Assembly: GCA_002835545.1 (NCBI GenBank)
Contig: PIZK01000001.1
Location: forward strand, 62,001-126,000
Source of the DNA: Alteromonadales bacterium alter-6D02
GTDB lineage: Bacteria; Pseudomonadota; Gammaproteobacteria; Enterobacterales; Psychrobiaceae
Direction: 5' to 3'
Length of the DNA: 64,000 nucleotides
A program made the translations under genes and the position numbers. Positions 38,059 to 49,696 of the stretch are shown one piece after another (position 1 is the stretch's first letter; each line of letters starts with the position of its first letter). The notes under the pieces are model-generated. The model did no database searches and had not been told where the DNA came from. It saw only the letters and a program-made list of their open reading frames with translations.

Positions 38059-38373
38059 ATGAGTGATTCGATAGATTTTGATTTTGTACTTGAGAAAAGC
38101 ACTCAAAAACAAGCACTAAAGCCGCCTTCCTTGTATAAGGTTGTGCTAAATAATGATGACTATACACCGATGGATTTTGTTGTTGAGGTGCTGAAAGTTT
38201 TTTTCGCCAAGGACGAGGAAGCAGCATTTCAGATAATGATGACAATTCATCAGCAAGGCAAAGCGAATTGTGGTACTTATAGTCTTGATGTTGCTGAGAC
38301 TAAAGTTCAGCAAGTGAATGAATGTGCAAGGGATAATGAGCATCCACTTTTGTGTACAATGGAAGAAGTTTAA
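38059..38373 (+). CDS. clpS: ClpS, N-degron adaptor of ClpAP
   Basis: 104 residues, the usual length. The substrate-binding core is visible: [24 protein letters not shown] and then a run ending [19 protein letters not shown]. The DDYTPM and VVEVL residues line the pocket for N-terminal Leu, Phe, Tyr and Trp. The flexible N-terminal tail ([17 protein letters not shown]) is needed for delivery to ClpA. Followed 38 bp later by clpA and facing cspD across about 210 bp. Its substrates are created by Bpt and Aat, encoded nearby. Confidence 0.97.
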   Translation: MSDSIDFDFVLEKSTQKQALKPPSLYKVVLNNDDYTPMDFVVEVLKVFFAKDEEAAFQIMMTIHQQGKANCGTYSLDVAETKVQQVNECARDNEHPLLCTMEEV

Positions 38374-38411
38374 CCGTTTAGCGGTGGTGAAGTTACATTA
38401 AGGGGAAACTT

Positions 38412-40688
38412 ATGTTGAATAAATCACTAGAATTAACGCTCAATAACGCATTTTGTGAGGCGAGAGCGAAACGCCATGAGTTTATGACCGTTGAGCACCT
38501 CCTATTAGCCTTAACAGATAATGAATCGGCTAAAGAGGCGCTATTGGCCTGTGGAGCTAAACTTGATACTTTGAAGCAAGAAATCGTTGCTTTTATTGAA
38601 GAAACGACGCCATTAATTGCCGTTGATGATGAAGAGCGCGAGACACAACCAACACTTGGGTTTCAACGGGTGTTACAACGTGCTGTTTTTCATGTTCAAT
38701 CATCTGGCAGTAATGAGGTAACAGGGGCGAATGTTTTAGTCGCCATTTTTAGTGAACAAGAGTCACAAGCAGCTTATTTACTAAAAAAATCTGATATTAC
38801 ACGTTTAGATATTGTTAACTTTATTTCTCATGGTGTTACTAAAGATGAGCACCATGAAGCAACTCCTGGGATTGAGCAAACAGATAATGGTGAAGAAGCC
38901 TCTCAAGCAACACCATTAACTAAGTACGCTACTAACTTGAACGAAGCGGCTGTCGCTGGGCATATTGATCCGCTCATTGGTCGTGAGAATGAGGTTGAGC
39001 GAACGATTCAAGTTTTATCGCGTCGTCGTAAAAATAATCCATTACTGGTGGGAGAGGCTGGTGTTGGTAAAACAGCCATCGCAGAAGGCCTAGCATATCG
39101 TATCGTTAAGGGAGATGTTCCTGAAATCATTCAAGATCATGTCATATACTCTTTGGACATGGGGGCAATTCTTGCGGGAACTAAATACCGTGGAGATTTT
39201 GAAAAGCGTTTCAAGTCGGTGTTAAAAGAGTTTGAAAAAGAGCCGGACGCTATTTTATTTATTGATGAAATTCATACGATTATCGGTGCTGGTGCAGCAT
39301 CAGGTGGTATGATGGATGCGTCGAATCTGTTAAAACCGCTATTATCGAGCGGCCAATTACGCTGTATTGGTTCGACAACATATCAAGAATTTTCTGGCGT
39401 GTTTGAAAAAGATCGAGCATTAGCGCGTCGTTTCCAAAAGATTGATGTAATAGAGCCAACCATTGAAGATACTACTGAAATCTTAATGGGTTTAAAGCAA
39501 TGTTATGAAGAGCACCATAATGTTAAATACACACGCCAGGCAATGCAAGCTGCTGCGAAGTTGTCTTCAAAATACATCTTAGAGCGTTTCTTACCGGACA
39601 AAGCGATTGATGTTATTGATGAAGCGGGTGCTCGTTTAGCCATGACACGTCAGCCGACAGAGGAAACTGAAATTGAACAGGTGATTGATGTTGAGCAGAT
39701 TGAAGCAATAATTGCGAAGATTGCACGTATCCCGGAGCAATCAGTATCATCATCAGATCTTGACCTCTTAAAAAGCTTAGATCGCAACCTTAAACTGGTT
39801 GTTTTTGGACAAGATCCCGCCATTGATAAGCTCACCTCTGCTATTCGTTTATCTCGCTCCGGTTTGGGTAATGAAGATAAGCCTATTGGTTCATTCTTGT
39901 TTGCAGGCCCAACGGGTGTTGGTAAAACAGAAGTGTGTAAACAATTAGCTAAATGCCTAGGTGTTGAACTTATTCGTTTTGATATGTCTGAGTATTTAGA
40001 AAGCCATACCGTCAGTCGCCTTATTGGTGCGCCTCCTGGTTATGTAGGTTATGATCAAGGTGGTTTATTGACCGATGCTGTTCGTAAACATCCCCACAGT
40101 GTTGTTTTACTTGATGAGATAGAGAAAGCACACGGCGATGTTTATAACTTGTTACTTCAAGTTATGGACCATGGTAGCCTGACAGATAATAATGGCCGTA
40201 AAGCGGACTTTAGAAACGTGATTGTGGTGATGACAACCAATGCGGGTGTGACAGAGACTGAGCGTAAATCTATTGGTTTTAAATTGCAGGATAACTCAAC
40301 GGATGCCATGCAGGAAATCAATCGTCTGTTTTCACCTGAGTTTAGAAACCGGTTAGACTCGATTGTTTGGTTTAATAATCTTGATGTTAGTATTATTGAA
40401 CAAGTGGTTGATAAGTTTATCGTTGAAGTGCAAGCACAACTTGATAGTAAAGGTGTCACACTAGATGTGTCTAAAGATGCCCGAGCTTGGTTAGTGGAGC
40501 GTGGCTACGATAAAGCGATGGGGGCACGGCCAATGACACGTGTCATTCAAGATAACTTGAAGAAGCCAATGGCAAATGAACTGTTGTTTGGTGAATTAGC
40601 ACATGGTGGTATTGTCAAAGTCAACGTTAAGAATGATAAGTTAGATTTTACGTACATTGCTCAACCACAAGCTGAGCCGATTGATTAA
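38412..40688 (+). CDS. clpA: ClpA, AAA+ unfoldase of the ClpAP protease
   Basis: 758 residues (E. coli 758). N-domain with [30 protein letters not shown], which binds ClpS. D1: Walker [14 protein letters not shown], Walker [16 protein letters not shown]2: Walker [14 protein letters not shown], Walker [12 protein letters not shown] and sensor [11 protein letters not shown]. The IGF tripeptide in [10 protein letters not shown] is the loop that docks on ClpP. It starts behind AAGGGGAAACTT. It unfolds N-degron substrates given by ClpS and feeds them to ClpP, whose gene is not in the window. A terminator follows at once. Confidence 0.97.
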   Translation: MLNKSLELTLNNAFCEARAKRHEFMTVEHLLLALTDNESAKEALLACGAKLDTLKQEIVAFIEETTPLIAVDDEERETQPTLGFQRVLQRAVFHVQSSGSNEVTGANVLVAIFSEQESQAAYLLKKSDITRLDIVNFISHGVTKDEHHEATPGIEQTDNGEEASQATPLTKYATNLNEAAVAGHIDPLIGRENEVERTIQVLSRRRKNNPLLVGEAGVGKTAIAEGLAYRIVKGDVPEIIQDHVIYSLDMGAILAGTKYRGDFEKRFKSVLKEFEKEPDAILFIDEIHTIIGAGAASGGMMDASNLLKPLLSSGQLRCIGSTTYQEFSGVFEKDRALARRFQKIDVIEPTIEDTTEILMGLKQCYEEHHNVKYTRQAMQAAAKLSSKYILERFLPDKAIDVIDEAGARLAMTRQPTEETEIEQVIDVEQIEAIIAKIARIPEQSVSSSDLDLLKSLDRNLKLVVFGQDPAIDKLTSAIRLSRSGLGNEDKPIGSFLFAGPTGVGKTEVCKQLAKCLGVELIRFDMSEYLESHTVSRLIGAPPGYVGYDQGGLLTDAVRKHPHSVVLLDEIEKAHGDVYNLLLQVMDHGSLTDNNGRKADFRNVIVVMTTNAGVTETERKSIGFKLQDNSTDAMQEINRLFSPEFRNRLDSIVWFNNLDVSIIEQVVDKFIVEVQAQLDSKGVTLDVSKDARAWLVERGYDKAMGARPMTRVIQDNLKKPMANELLFGELAHGGIVKVNVKNDKLDFTYIAQPQAEPID

Positions 40689-40713
40689 TGCCTGAGGTAT
40701 TACTCACAGCAAC

Positions 40714-40743
40714 AAAAAAGCCCATCATGTGATGGGCTTTTTT
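40714..40743. terminator. Bidirectional terminator after clpA
   Basis: Stem AAAAAAGCCCATCA/TGATGGGCTTTTTT, A-rich on the left and T-rich on the right, between clpA and the convergent infA gene. Confidence 0.9.
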
Positions 40744-40848
40744 GTTTAAATACTTTTGTAAAGTGTAGCGAGATTAAAGTGCAACGAGAGGTTGTGTCTC
40801 TGCTGACTTTGAAAAACCTAACTTTAGGCCATATTTAATCCGTTGTGA

Positions 40849-41073
<225 letters not shown>

Positions 41074-41185
41074 TTATTCCTGTCGATTTTAATTAAAAAT
41101 TGTATAAATATTAAACAATTTAATTGCTGATAATTTATGGGCGCAAATAATGACGTAAATAGCGAGCTGTGTAAAGCTTTGCCCG

Positions 41186-41893
41186 CTATTTTTTGACTTT
41201 TATCCATTGATTATTGATAAAGCGCTCGTTTGGTACATAGTTTTGTTTGTAGTTCATTGCAGTGCATTCATCTATTTGAAAACCAAGGTAGACAAATTCA
41301 CGTTCCAGTTGCTTCGCAATTTCTATCTGCTGCAATATATTGAGTTTTCCTAGAGAGCGTTTATCAAATTCTGGTGCAAAGAAAGTATAGACCGCAGACA
41401 ATGAGTTTGATAGTAAGTCACACACAGCAACACTGACAAGTTGACCATCTAAGTAGCCCTCGATAAAGATAATGTCGAGCCAATGGCATTGACTGAAGCT
41501 TTGCATAGTTTCGATAGTCGGAGGGTACATACTACCTGTTCGATGCCGTTGGCTAATATAACGACTGTATAAGTCGAAGTATTGTGACTTCTCTTGGTGC
41601 GACACCTTAAATTCAATATCTTTGTTTTTATTGATAATGCGGCGTTGACTGGTGGTTGGCTTAAAGTCATTAACTTTAATACGTAGACTCTGACAGGCTT
41701 GGCATTGGGGACAGTTTGGGCGATAAACTTGATCACCACTGCGACGAAACCCTTTATTCATTAATTCTTCATAAAGTGGAGCACTAGCTTGTTCTAAAGG
41801 GTAAACCACAAGCAATCTCTCTGATTGCTGTTCTAAATAGCTACACTCAAATTCTGGCGTAAGGCCAAGCGAAACATGGCTTAAATCAATCAT
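41186..41893 (-). CDS. bpt: Aspartate/glutamate leucyltransferase Bpt
   Basis: 235 residues. It transfers leucine from Leu-tRNA to proteins with N-terminal Asp or Glu, turning secondary destabilising residues into ClpS substrates. Landmarks are the N-terminal Cys-rich block VYRPNCPQCQACQSLRI, with the CxxCxxC arrangement of ATE-type enzymes, then QRRIINKNKDI, YISQRHRTGSM, and a GNAT-like half with AVYTFFAPEFDKRSLGK and EFVYLGFQIDECTAMNYK. Its start overlaps the aat stop by 8 bp, so the two are translationally coupled. Works in the same pathway as clpS and clpA next door. Confidence 0.94.
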   Translation of the reverse strand: MIDLSHVSLGLTPEFECSYLEQQSERLLVVYPLEQASAPLYEELMNKGFRRSGDQVYRPNCPQCQACQSLRIKVNDFKPTTSQRRIINKNKDIEFKVSHQEKSQYFDLYSRYISQRHRTGSMYPPTIETMQSFSQCHWLDIIFIEGYLDGQLVSVAVCDLLSNSLSAVYTFFAPEFDKRSLGKLNILQQIEIAKQLEREFVYLGFQIDECTAMNYKQNYVPNERFINNQWIKVKK

Positions 41894-42590
41894 GGCAGAG
41901 CTCTCGTGAAGACCAATCGATTGAAATGTTTGATGTCGAAGAGCTCTTAAGGTGGTTTAAAAAGTCAACACGTGGAATGGATTGTGCGCCTAGTGATAAA
42001 AGATGATCATTTTCAACTTGGCTATCAATCATTTTAACGCCATGTGCTGATAAAAATTGACATAGCGTGTAAAGCGCTTGCTTTGATGCATTCGCCTCTA
42101 ACGAAAACATCGATTCACCACAGAAAACGTTATTGATAAACAATCCATACAAACCGCCGACCAATGTCTCGTTATGCCATACCTCGATACTATGGGCTAC
42201 CCCTTCTTGGTGGAGTTGGTTATAGGCTTGCATCATATTAGTATTTATCCAGGTCCCATCTTGTTTCTCACGCGGGAGGGTACAATGAGCAATAACTTGT
42301 TTAAACTGTTGGTTTAACGTGATTTTAAATGGAGATTTCTTTAAAAATTTCTTAAAGCTTTTACTGGTATAAAACTGATCGGTAAAGAAAACACATCGTG
42401 GGTCGGGTGACCACCACAAAATTGGATCATCGTCGTTATACCACGGAAAAATACCTTGTTTATAGGCACTGATTAGCCGTTCAGTAGTTAAGTCACCACC
42501 AATAGCTAATAAGCCATTGGGCTCACTTAGGGCTAAATTAGCAGGTGGAAATATTGTATTATTGTCATCTAACATGATAAGTTGCGACAT
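41886..42590 (-). CDS. aat: Leucyl/phenylalanyl-tRNA-protein transferase Aat
   Basis: 234 residues, matching E. coli Aat. It adds Leu or Phe from tRNA to proteins with N-terminal Lys or Arg. Landmarks: FPPANLALSEPNGLLAIGGDL, YKQGIFPWYNDDDPILWWSP and DPRCVFF, then LYGLFINNVFCGESMFSLE, SKQALYTLC and MIDSQVENDHLLSLGAQSIPR, in parts. It heads the aat-bpt pair, together with clpS and clpA a complete N-degron module. Its promoter lies in the 79-bp divergent gap to the neighbouring secreted-protein gene. Confidence 0.95.
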   Translation of the reverse strand: MSQLIMLDDNNTIFPPANLALSEPNGLLAIGGDLTTERLISAYKQGIFPWYNDDDPILWWSPDPRCVFFTDQFYTSKSFKKFLKKSPFKITLNQQFKQVIAHCTLPREKQDGTWINTNMMQAYNQLHQEGVAHSIEVWHNETLVGGLYGLFINNVFCGESMFSLEANASKQALYTLCQFLSAHGVKMIDSQVENDHLLSLGAQSIPRVDFLNHLKSSSTSNISIDWSSRELCHD

Positions 42591-42669
42591 GGTATTGATA
42601 AAAGTAAATATTTATTAGTAGTTACTGTTATCATATACTAGAACGTGAAAATATCACATGGAGAATAGA

Positions 42670-43143
42670 ATGAAGTGGTTAGTTTGTTTATTCAGCCTGT
42701 GCTGTATGTTGGGGGCTTCTGTCTACTCTCCAAGTACCCATGCAACTGAGCAAACCATCAGCATTACTAAAGTTGAATCTGCTGTTGTGCTGAGTATTCG
42801 TAAGTTGAGTGAACAAGATTTGCAACGGGATCAGGGGCGAGGTTGGGCGCTGTTTGGTAAAGCACTATTGGGCGGTGTCTTAGGCTACCAATATGGTGAA
42901 GGATCAGCCGTTGATGTGAAGAGTGTGTTGGACACTATTTTACGTCATAACCAACGTGTTCAAATGGGCAATGAATTAGAGAGCGCCGATAAAATTCGTT
43001 TGATCGAGTTGCAAGTTACATTAAATAGCGGTGCGCGTCAGGCAATTATTTTGTCGATGAGTAAGGATCAAGTTTTTCGAGCGAATGATAAAATTAGGTT
43101 GGTTCATTTTGAAACCGGTGTTTTTATTGACCTAGTACTATAG
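42670..43143 (+). CDS. Exported protein with a glycine-zipper segment, function unknown
   Basis: 157 residues from ATG 42670, chosen because GGAG lies six bases before it; an ATG four codons earlier covers that site. Residues 1-26 are a signal peptide (MKWLVCLFSLCCMLGAS, ending THA-TEQ). Near residue 58 GWALFGKALLGGVLGYQYGEGSA is a glycine-zipper-like helix seen in SlyB/Rcp-type outer-membrane proteins; the flanks are beta-rich (RLIELQVTLNSGARQAIILS). No family name is recognised. Divergent from aat, convergent with trxB, monocistronic with its own terminator. Confidence 0.7.
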   Translation: MKWLVCLFSLCCMLGASVYSPSTHATEQTISITKVESAVVLSIRKLSEQDLQRDQGRGWALFGKALLGGVLGYQYGEGSAVDVKSVLDTILRHNQRVQMGNELESADKIRLIELQVTLNSGARQAIILSMSKDQVFRANDKIRLVHFETGVFIDLVL

Positions 43144-43194
43144 TGGCTAGCAATATCAGATAGAATAATGTTTCGACTGGTTATTAGATAAACC

Positions 43195-43233
43195 AAAAAA
43201 AGCCGTCAAATATCACTTTTGACGGCTTTTTTG
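43195..43233. terminator. Bidirectional terminator between the glycine-zipper gene and trxB
   Basis: Stem AAAAGCCGTCAAA with TTTGACGGCTTTT (through 43198-43231, loop TATCACT region), flanked by A and T runs. Confidence 0.88.
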
Positions 43234-43253
43234 TGTTTAGATGCTCAGTATGA

Positions 43254-44279
<1,026 letters not shown>

Positions 44280-44341
44280 TCAAGTACAAGTATTACAAGT
44301 GTCTTATCACAAATATCTGACCAGTTTAGTTGGTTTTAAAC

Positions 44342-44369
44342 AAAAAAGGGAAAGCATTTGCTTTCCCTT
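44342..44369 (-). terminator. Rho-independent terminator of ald
   Basis: Perfect 11-bp stem AAGGGAAAGCA/TGCTTTCCCTT (44346-44356, 44359-44369) with six T on the minus strand, 25 bp after the stop. Confidence 0.9.
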
Positions 44370-44393
44370 GGGTATCTTTGTTTGTGCTTTTAA

Positions 44394-45509
44394 TTATGCG
44401 ATAGCAACTTCTGGTGCTACGTAATCAAAACCTAGTGCATTTGCAACACTTTCACAGGTCACTTTACCATCGATAACATTTAAACCGTTTAAGAAATCTT
44501 TATTTGATAAAAGTGCTTCTTTGTAGCCTTTGTTCGCTAGTTCGATGATGTACGGTAAGGTTGCATTGTTTAATGCAAACGTTGATGTACGAGGTACAGC
44601 GCCTGGCATGTTAGCAACACAGTAGTGAACTACGTCATCAACGATGTAAGTAGGATCTTGATGAGTTGTTGCTTTAGAGGTTTCAATACAACCACCTTGG
44701 TCGATTGCAACGTCAACAATAGCCGCACCAGGCTTCATTGCAGCGATGTGCTCTTTGGTCACTAGTTTAGGTGCAGCAGCACCAGGAATTAGTACGCCAC
44801 CGATAACTAAGTCAGCCGCTAATACTTCTTTCTCTAGCGTGTCAGCTGTTGAGTAAAGTACTTTAGCAGTGTTACCAAATTGAACGTTTAAACGACGTAA
44901 CGTATCGATGTTACGGTCAAGGATAGTAACCTCAGCACCTAGACCTACAGCCATTTGTGCAGCGTTGTTACCAACCATGCCACCGCCGATAACCACAACT
45001 TTAGCTGGCTCAACACCTGGTACGCCACCTAATAACATGCCGCGACCAGCATTTGATTTTTCAAGGGCTTGTGCGCCAGCTTGAATAGACATACGGCCAG
45101 CAACTTCTGACATTGGTGCTAATAGAGGTAAACCACCGTTACGATCAGTGACTGTTTCATAAGCAATACATACTGCTTTTGAGTCAATTAAATCTTGAGT
45201 CTGTGGCAAGTCAGGGGCAAGGTGTAAGTAAGTGAATAAGATTTGGCCTTCACGTAACATAGCACGCTCAACGGCTTGTGGCTCTTTTACTTTAACAATC
45301 ATGTCAGCTTTAGCGAAAATATCTGCAGCTTCGTTTTCGATTGTTGCGCCAACTTCAATGTAATCAGCATCAGAGAAACCGATACCACTACCAGCATTTG
45401 TTTCAACAACAACACTATGACCATTTTGGATAAGCTCACGCACACTAGCAGGAACCATACCTACGCGGTATTCGTGATTTTTAATTTCTTTTGGTACACC
45501 GATAAGCAT
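44394..45509 (-). CDS. ald: Alanine dehydrogenase Ald
   Basis: 371 residues, typical length. N-terminal LIGVPKEIKNHEYRVGMVPA (Arg15), Lys in IVKVKEPQ, catalytic His in FTYLHLAPD, NAD-binding VVVIGGGMVGNNAAQMAVGLG, VDVAIDQGGC and the C-terminal PGAVPRTSTFALNNATLPY. It reversibly converts alanine to pyruvate and ammonia with NAD+. Divergently transcribed from lrp across about 160 bp of AT-rich DNA, the common arrangement in Alteromonadales; Lrp is likely its activator in the presence of alanine. Confidence 0.96.
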   Translation of the reverse strand: MLIGVPKEIKNHEYRVGMVPASVRELIQNGHSVVVETNAGSGIGFSDADYIEVGATIENEAADIFAKADMIVKVKEPQAVERAMLREGQILFTYLHLAPDLPQTQDLIDSKAVCIAYETVTDRNGGLPLLAPMSEVAGRMSIQAGAQALEKSNAGRGMLLGGVPGVEPAKVVVIGGGMVGNNAAQMAVGLGAEVTILDRNIDTLRRLNVQFGNTAKVLYSTADTLEKEVLAADLVIGGVLIPGAAAPKLVTKEHIAAMKPGAAIVDVAIDQGGCIETSKATTHQDPTYIVDDVVHYCVANMPGAVPRTSTFALNNATLPYIIELANKGYKEALLSNKDFLNGLNVIDGKVTCESVANALGFDYVAPEVAIA

Positions 45510-45673
45510 AATACGACCTTTGTTTAATTAGTTTTAATTGGCGGTAATTATAGGTCAATTATTTTGATATTTTCGTCTTTAATTTTGATGCTCTTGGTGA
45601 TTTTGTAGTGAATTAATCTATAAAAAATATTATTATTAGTGAAAAATTCTGTTTGTGTTGGTTGTGGTAGGTT

Positions 45674-46138
45674 ATGGAACTTGATCGTATTGATAAAAAC
45701 ATTCTTCGTGAGTTACAAAAAAACTGTAAGATCTCAAATGTTGAGCTGGCAAAGAGGGTCGGTTTAAGCCCTACACCGTGTTTAGAGCGAGTAAAACGGC
45801 TAGAAAAGAACAATGTTATTTTACAATATACTGCATTACTCGATCCCAGCGCACTGAATGCAGCCTTATTAGTGTATGTTGAAATTAAATTGCATCGAAC
45901 AAGTGCGGATGTATTTGACCGTTTTAACTTAGCGGCTGAGCAACTCGATGCTATTTTAGAATGTCATTTAGTGTCTGGTGATTTCGACTATTTATTGAAA
46001 ACACGCGTTTCAGACATGTCGACCTACCGTCAAGTGCTCAACGAGACTTTACTGTCCTTACCTGATATTAAAGACTCACGAACATATGTGGTGATGGAAG
46101 AAGTGAAATACTCTACCCAGATAAATATAGAAGCTTAG
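45674..46138 (+). CDS. lrp: Leucine-responsive regulatory protein Lrp
   Basis: 154 residues. HTH: LDRIDKNILRELQKNCKISN and VELAKRVGLSPTPCLERVKRLE, then the RAM sensor domain with YVEIKLHRTSADVFDRF and LECHLVSGDFDYLLKTRV, ending SLPDIKDSRTYVVMEEVK. Feast/famine regulator binding leucine or alanine. The short AT-rich gap to ald probably contains Lrp sites for both genes, but I cannot point to one with confidence. ATG follows GTTGGTTGTGGTAGGTT. Confidence 0.95.
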   Translation: MELDRIDKNILRELQKNCKISNVELAKRVGLSPTPCLERVKRLEKNNVILQYTALLDPSALNAALLVYVEIKLHRTSADVFDRFNLAAEQLDAILECHLVSGDFDYLLKTRVSDMSTYRQVLNETLLSLPDIKDSRTYVVMEEVKYSTQINIEA

Positions 46139-46335
46139 TTAAAATCTAAACACTTAGGTACTATATACATAGAATTATTGGTTTAAATTTTGTATGGTTG
46201 AGCCTCGGTGAATAAGCGATCGCCATTTATTTTTTCTGTCGTATTAATTCAAGGTAAATATAGTCAATGTATGATGCAATTGAATGCGCGTATTGCGGCT
46301 ATTAAGTTACAAAACATTTTTAAAGGAAGTAATTT

Positions 46336-48948
46336 TTGTCTTCAGAACCAATGCCTCACCAAGAGCCAGAACATGCCAATGAAGATGCACCTTCTGTCCG
46401 AGTAGTGACAGGGATGCAACGTGTGCTAGAAGCGTCTATTGTGACGACAACTTTACTGTCACTCTATTTGTTACTTGCACTTTATAGTTTCGACCCAACA
46501 GATGCCGCTTGGACTCAAGTGGCAATCTCTGGTGCCGCAGGAAATTGGATGGGGCATACAGGTGCTTACCTAGCAGACATCTTATTTTTCAGTATTGGTC
46601 ATTTAGCTTATGCAGTGCCTTTTTTGTTTGCTGGTTTAGGTTATGTGCTGTTTAAAGCTCACCATAAATTACGAAGTATCGACTTTTTTACCTTAGGACT
46701 TCGTTTTATTGGCTTCTTTTTGTGTTCTTTTGGTGTCTTAGCCTGTGCGAGTATTAATTTTGATGACTTGCATCAGACTTTTTCTTCTGGTGGCGTTGTT
46801 GGAGATATGATTTCCAGTGCCATGTTGCCGAACTTTAACTTTCTAGGCACAACACTATTGCTGATTTGTTTTATTGCAACGGGGTTGACACTCATGACGG
46901 GTATCGGTTGGATGCAACTCACGGAGTATATCGGCAGTGTTGTAATCAAAGGGTCTATATGGCTGTGGCAATTCCCTGAACGCTACGCACGCTACTCTGA
47001 GGCAAAGCGCGAACAAGCCGCTGGTGATGCATTAACACAAGAGCGCTACGCTGAGCAAGACGACGAGCCTGAGAGAGCCCCATTAACAGCTGACACTCAA
47101 AAAACTGATGTGGTTGAATCAGAAAAGATGCCATCGTTAAACGATGTGATGTCCTCTTCGAGTTCAATGGAAACCCCGACGGTTTCTGTTGAAAGCTCAG
47201 AACTTGATGATCATACCACAATGCCATCATTTTCTGCCGTTAAAGAAGATGAAATAGAGATTGATGACTTGTCTGAGTATCAGCGCCCTATCACTAATCA
47301 ACAACCAAATATTGATGAGCGCATTATTGAAGATGAGTTACCGCCGGTAGAGTCAAGTACCCACGAATTGGCTCAAGCAATTGCGGCTGTGCAACAAAAA
47401 ACGGTAGCAGTGCCGAATACTGAACCGATGAAAACAACTAAGCCTCAGGGGGCATTAACTGCCATGCCATCATTAGAGTTACTTGATGCACCTAAACGTT
47501 TAGTTAACCCGATTGAACAAGAAGTTTTGGATCGGGTATCTCGTTTAGTTGAAGCGAAACTATTAGATTTTAATATTCAAGCGACGGTCGTTGATGTTTT
47601 TCCAGGGCCTGTGATCACGCGTTTTGAGTTGGATTTAGCGCCTGGTGTTAAAGTCAGTAAGATAACTGGTTTGTCGAAGGATTTAGCACGTTCGCTGTCA
47701 GCATTGAGTGTACGTGTCGTTGAAGTCATTCCGGGAAAAAGTGTAATTGGTTTAGAGATCCCAAATGAAAACCGTGAGATCGTTTACCTGCGTGAAAACT
47801 TGGCGTGTGATAAATTTTCACAGTCTAAATCTGCCTTGACCATGGTATTAGGGAAAGATATAGCGGGTGATCCTGTTGTCGTTGATTTAGGTAAAATGCC
47901 ACATTTATTAGTTGCTGGTACCACGGGTTCAGGTAAATCAGTGGGGGTTAATGCGATGATTTTATCACTGCTATATAAATCAACCCCCGAGCAGGTAAGG
48001 ATGATTATGATCGATCCTAAGATGCTTGAATTATCCGTTTATGAAGGTATCCCACATTTATTATCGGAAGTAGTGACCGATATGAAAGAAGCGGCTAATG
48101 CGCTACGTTGGTGTGTGGGGGAGATGGAGCGACGCTATAAGTTGATGTCAGCAGTTGGGGTACGTAACTTAGCGGGTTATAACGCTAAAGTGTCGGCTGC
48201 GATAGCTGCCGGTGAGCCGTTAACCGATCCGTTATGGCAACCAGGGGATAGTATGGATCAAACGCCACCAGAGCTAGAAACACTCCCGAGTATCGTGGTT
48301 GTGGTTGATGAGTTCGCTGACATGATAATGATTGTTGGTAAAAAGGTCGAAGAGTTGATCGCACGGATTGCGCAAAAAGCCCGTGCCGCTGGTATTCACT
48401 TAATCTTAGCAACACAGCGTCCATCAGTTGATGTTATAACGGGTTTAATAAAAGCCAATATTCCGACTCGTATCGCATTCCAAGTCTCATCACGTGTTGA
48501 TTCCCGTACTATTTTAGACCAACAAGGTGCGGAACAACTCCTTGGACAGGGTGATATGTTGTATTTGCCCCCTGGTACGGGTGTGCCAACACGTGTTCAT
48601 GGAGCGTTTGTTGATGACCATGAAGTTCATAAGGTTGTCGATGACTGGAAACAACGCGGTGAACCGAACTATATCAGTGAAATATTGTCTGGAGAGAGTA
48701 ACGAGTCAATTTTATTACCAGGAGAAGCCGCCGAAGGCGATAGTGAAAATGACGAGTTTTACGATGATGCAGTAGCCTTCGTCACCGAAACAAGACGTGG
48801 CTCTATTTCAAGTGTACAACGTAAGTTTAAAATCGGTTATAACCGTGCCGCTCGTTTAATCGAGCAAATGGAAGCCTCGGGTGTGGTTAGTTCACCTGGC
48901 CATAATGGCACTCGAGAAGTATTAGCGCCGCCACCGCCAAAGCATTAA
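46336..48948 (+). CDS. ftsK: DNA translocase FtsK, TTG start
   Basis: 870 residues from TTG 46336 (reading [16 protein letters not shown]), with AAAGGAAG six bases upstream. About four N-terminal membrane segments ([20 protein letters not shown] ... [17 protein letters not shown]) anchor it at the septum, followed by a Pro/Glu/Ser-rich linker (about 220-385), shorter than that of E. coli FtsK (1329 residues). RecA-type motor: [17 protein letters not shown] (Walker A), [14 protein letters not shown] (Walker B). The gamma winged-helix domain at the end ([22 protein letters not shown]) reads KOPS. It resolves chromosome dimers with XerCD at division. Leads the ftsK-lolA-rarA-crcB-serS cluster. 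Confidence 0.95.
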   Translation: MSSEPMPHQEPEHANEDAPSVRVVTGMQRVLEASIVTTTLLSLYLLLALYSFDPTDAAWTQVAISGAAGNWMGHTGAYLADILFFSIGHLAYAVPFLFAGLGYVLFKAHHKLRSIDFFTLGLRFIGFFLCSFGVLACASINFDDLHQTFSSGGVVGDMISSAMLPNFNFLGTTLLLICFIATGLTLMTGIGWMQLTEYIGSVVIKGSIWLWQFPERYARYSEAKREQAAGDALTQERYAEQDDEPERAPLTADTQKTDVVESEKMPSLNDVMSSSSSMETPTVSVESSELDDHTTMPSFSAVKEDEIEIDDLSEYQRPITNQQPNIDERIIEDELPPVESSTHELAQAIAAVQQKTVAVPNTEPMKTTKPQGALTAMPSLELLDAPKRLVNPIEQEVLDRVSRLVEAKLLDFNIQATVVDVFPGPVITRFELDLAPGVKVSKITGLSKDLARSLSALSVRVVEVIPGKSVIGLEIPNENREIVYLRENLACDKFSQSKSALTMVLGKDIAGDPVVVDLGKMPHLLVAGTTGSGKSVGVNAMILSLLYKSTPEQVRMIMIDPKMLELSVYEGIPHLLSEVVTDMKEAANALRWCVGEMERRYKLMSAVGVRNLAGYNAKVSAAIAAGEPLTDPLWQPGDSMDQTPPELETLPSIVVVVDEFADMIMIVGKKVEELIARIAQKARAAGIHLILATQRPSVDVITGLIKANIPTRIAFQVSSRVDSRTILDQQGAEQLLGQGDMLYLPPGTGVPTRVHGAFVDDHEVHKVVDDWKQRGEPNYISEILSGESNESILLPGEAAEGDSENDEFYDDAVAFVTETRRGSISSVQRKFKIGYNRAARLIEQMEASGVVSSPGHNGTREVLAPPPPKH

Positions 48949-49012
48949 GTTTTAGTTCATGAGCGATTGCTACGCTAGTAAAGCGACACAGATTATAAAG
49001 AGTAAATATATA

Positions 49013-49690
49013 ATGATAAAAAGTGTATTAAAAAAAATGGTTGTCCTAACGACTAGTTTGTTAGTCATGACCCCAGTGGTAGTATCAAGTGCACAAGCCA
49101 CTACCACGTCATCAGTGATGGCGATTACAGACAATGAAGCTATTGTTGAGCTACGCCATAAGTTACAACAAATGAAGCAGTTTTCAGCGAATTTTCAACA
49201 GCAAGTATTTGATGCTAAGGGCCAAGAAATTCAGCAAGCTACTGGCAGCATGAAAGTACAACAGCCGAATAAGTTTCGCTGGGTGACTAATGAGCCAGAT
49301 GAATCACTGATTGTTTCTGACGGTGAAGCGGTGTGGATATATAACCCATTTGTTGAACAAGTGACGGCCATGAGTCTTGATCAAACAGTACAACAATCTC
49401 CACTATGGCTTATTGCCAATCAAAGTGAAAACGCATGGCAACAATTCAGTGTCGCTCGAAGTGCAAAAGGTTATATCATTATGCCTCACGATCGTAAGAA
49501 TCTAACTCGTAAGATTGAAATGCGCTTTAAGGGGGGCAACCTCAGTGGATTATTTATTGAAGACCGTCAGGGGCAATCGAGTAACTTTGTTTTCAGTGAT
49601 GTTGATGAATCACCAAGTTTAAATGCCGATACATTTATGTTTAGTTTACCAGCCGGTGTCGACTTCGATGATCAGAGAGAGGCGAAATAA
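49013..49690 (+). CDS. lolA: Outer-membrane lipoprotein carrier LolA
   Basis: 225 residues from ATG 49013; an in-frame ATG at 48959 would add 18 residues before the signal peptide. The signal is KSVLKKMVVLTTSLLVMTPVV ending in SAQA, so the protein is periplasmic. The single half-barrel with lid is indicated by LQQMKQFSANFQQQVFDAKGQ, GSMKVQQPNKFRWVTNEPDESLIVSDG, VWIYNPFVEQVTAM and a late FKGGNLSGLFIEDRQGQ. It ferries lipoproteins from LolCDE to LolB. Its start is ~65 bp after ftsK and the gene lies 6 bp before rarA. Confidence 0.95.
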   Translation: MIKSVLKKMVVLTTSLLVMTPVVVSSAQATTTSSVMAITDNEAIVELRHKLQQMKQFSANFQQQVFDAKGQEIQQATGSMKVQQPNKFRWVTNEPDESLIVSDGEAVWIYNPFVEQVTAMSLDQTVQQSPLWLIANQSENAWQQFSVARSAKGYIIMPHDRKNLTRKIEMRFKGGNLSGLFIEDRQGQSSNFVFSDVDESPSLNADTFMFSLPAGVDFDDQREAK

Positions 49691-49696
49691 GCATTA

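Noticed and set aside
41449-41739. 96-codon minus-strand ORF inside bpt
   Set aside because: Out-of-frame shadow of bpt, whose motifs are all intact.
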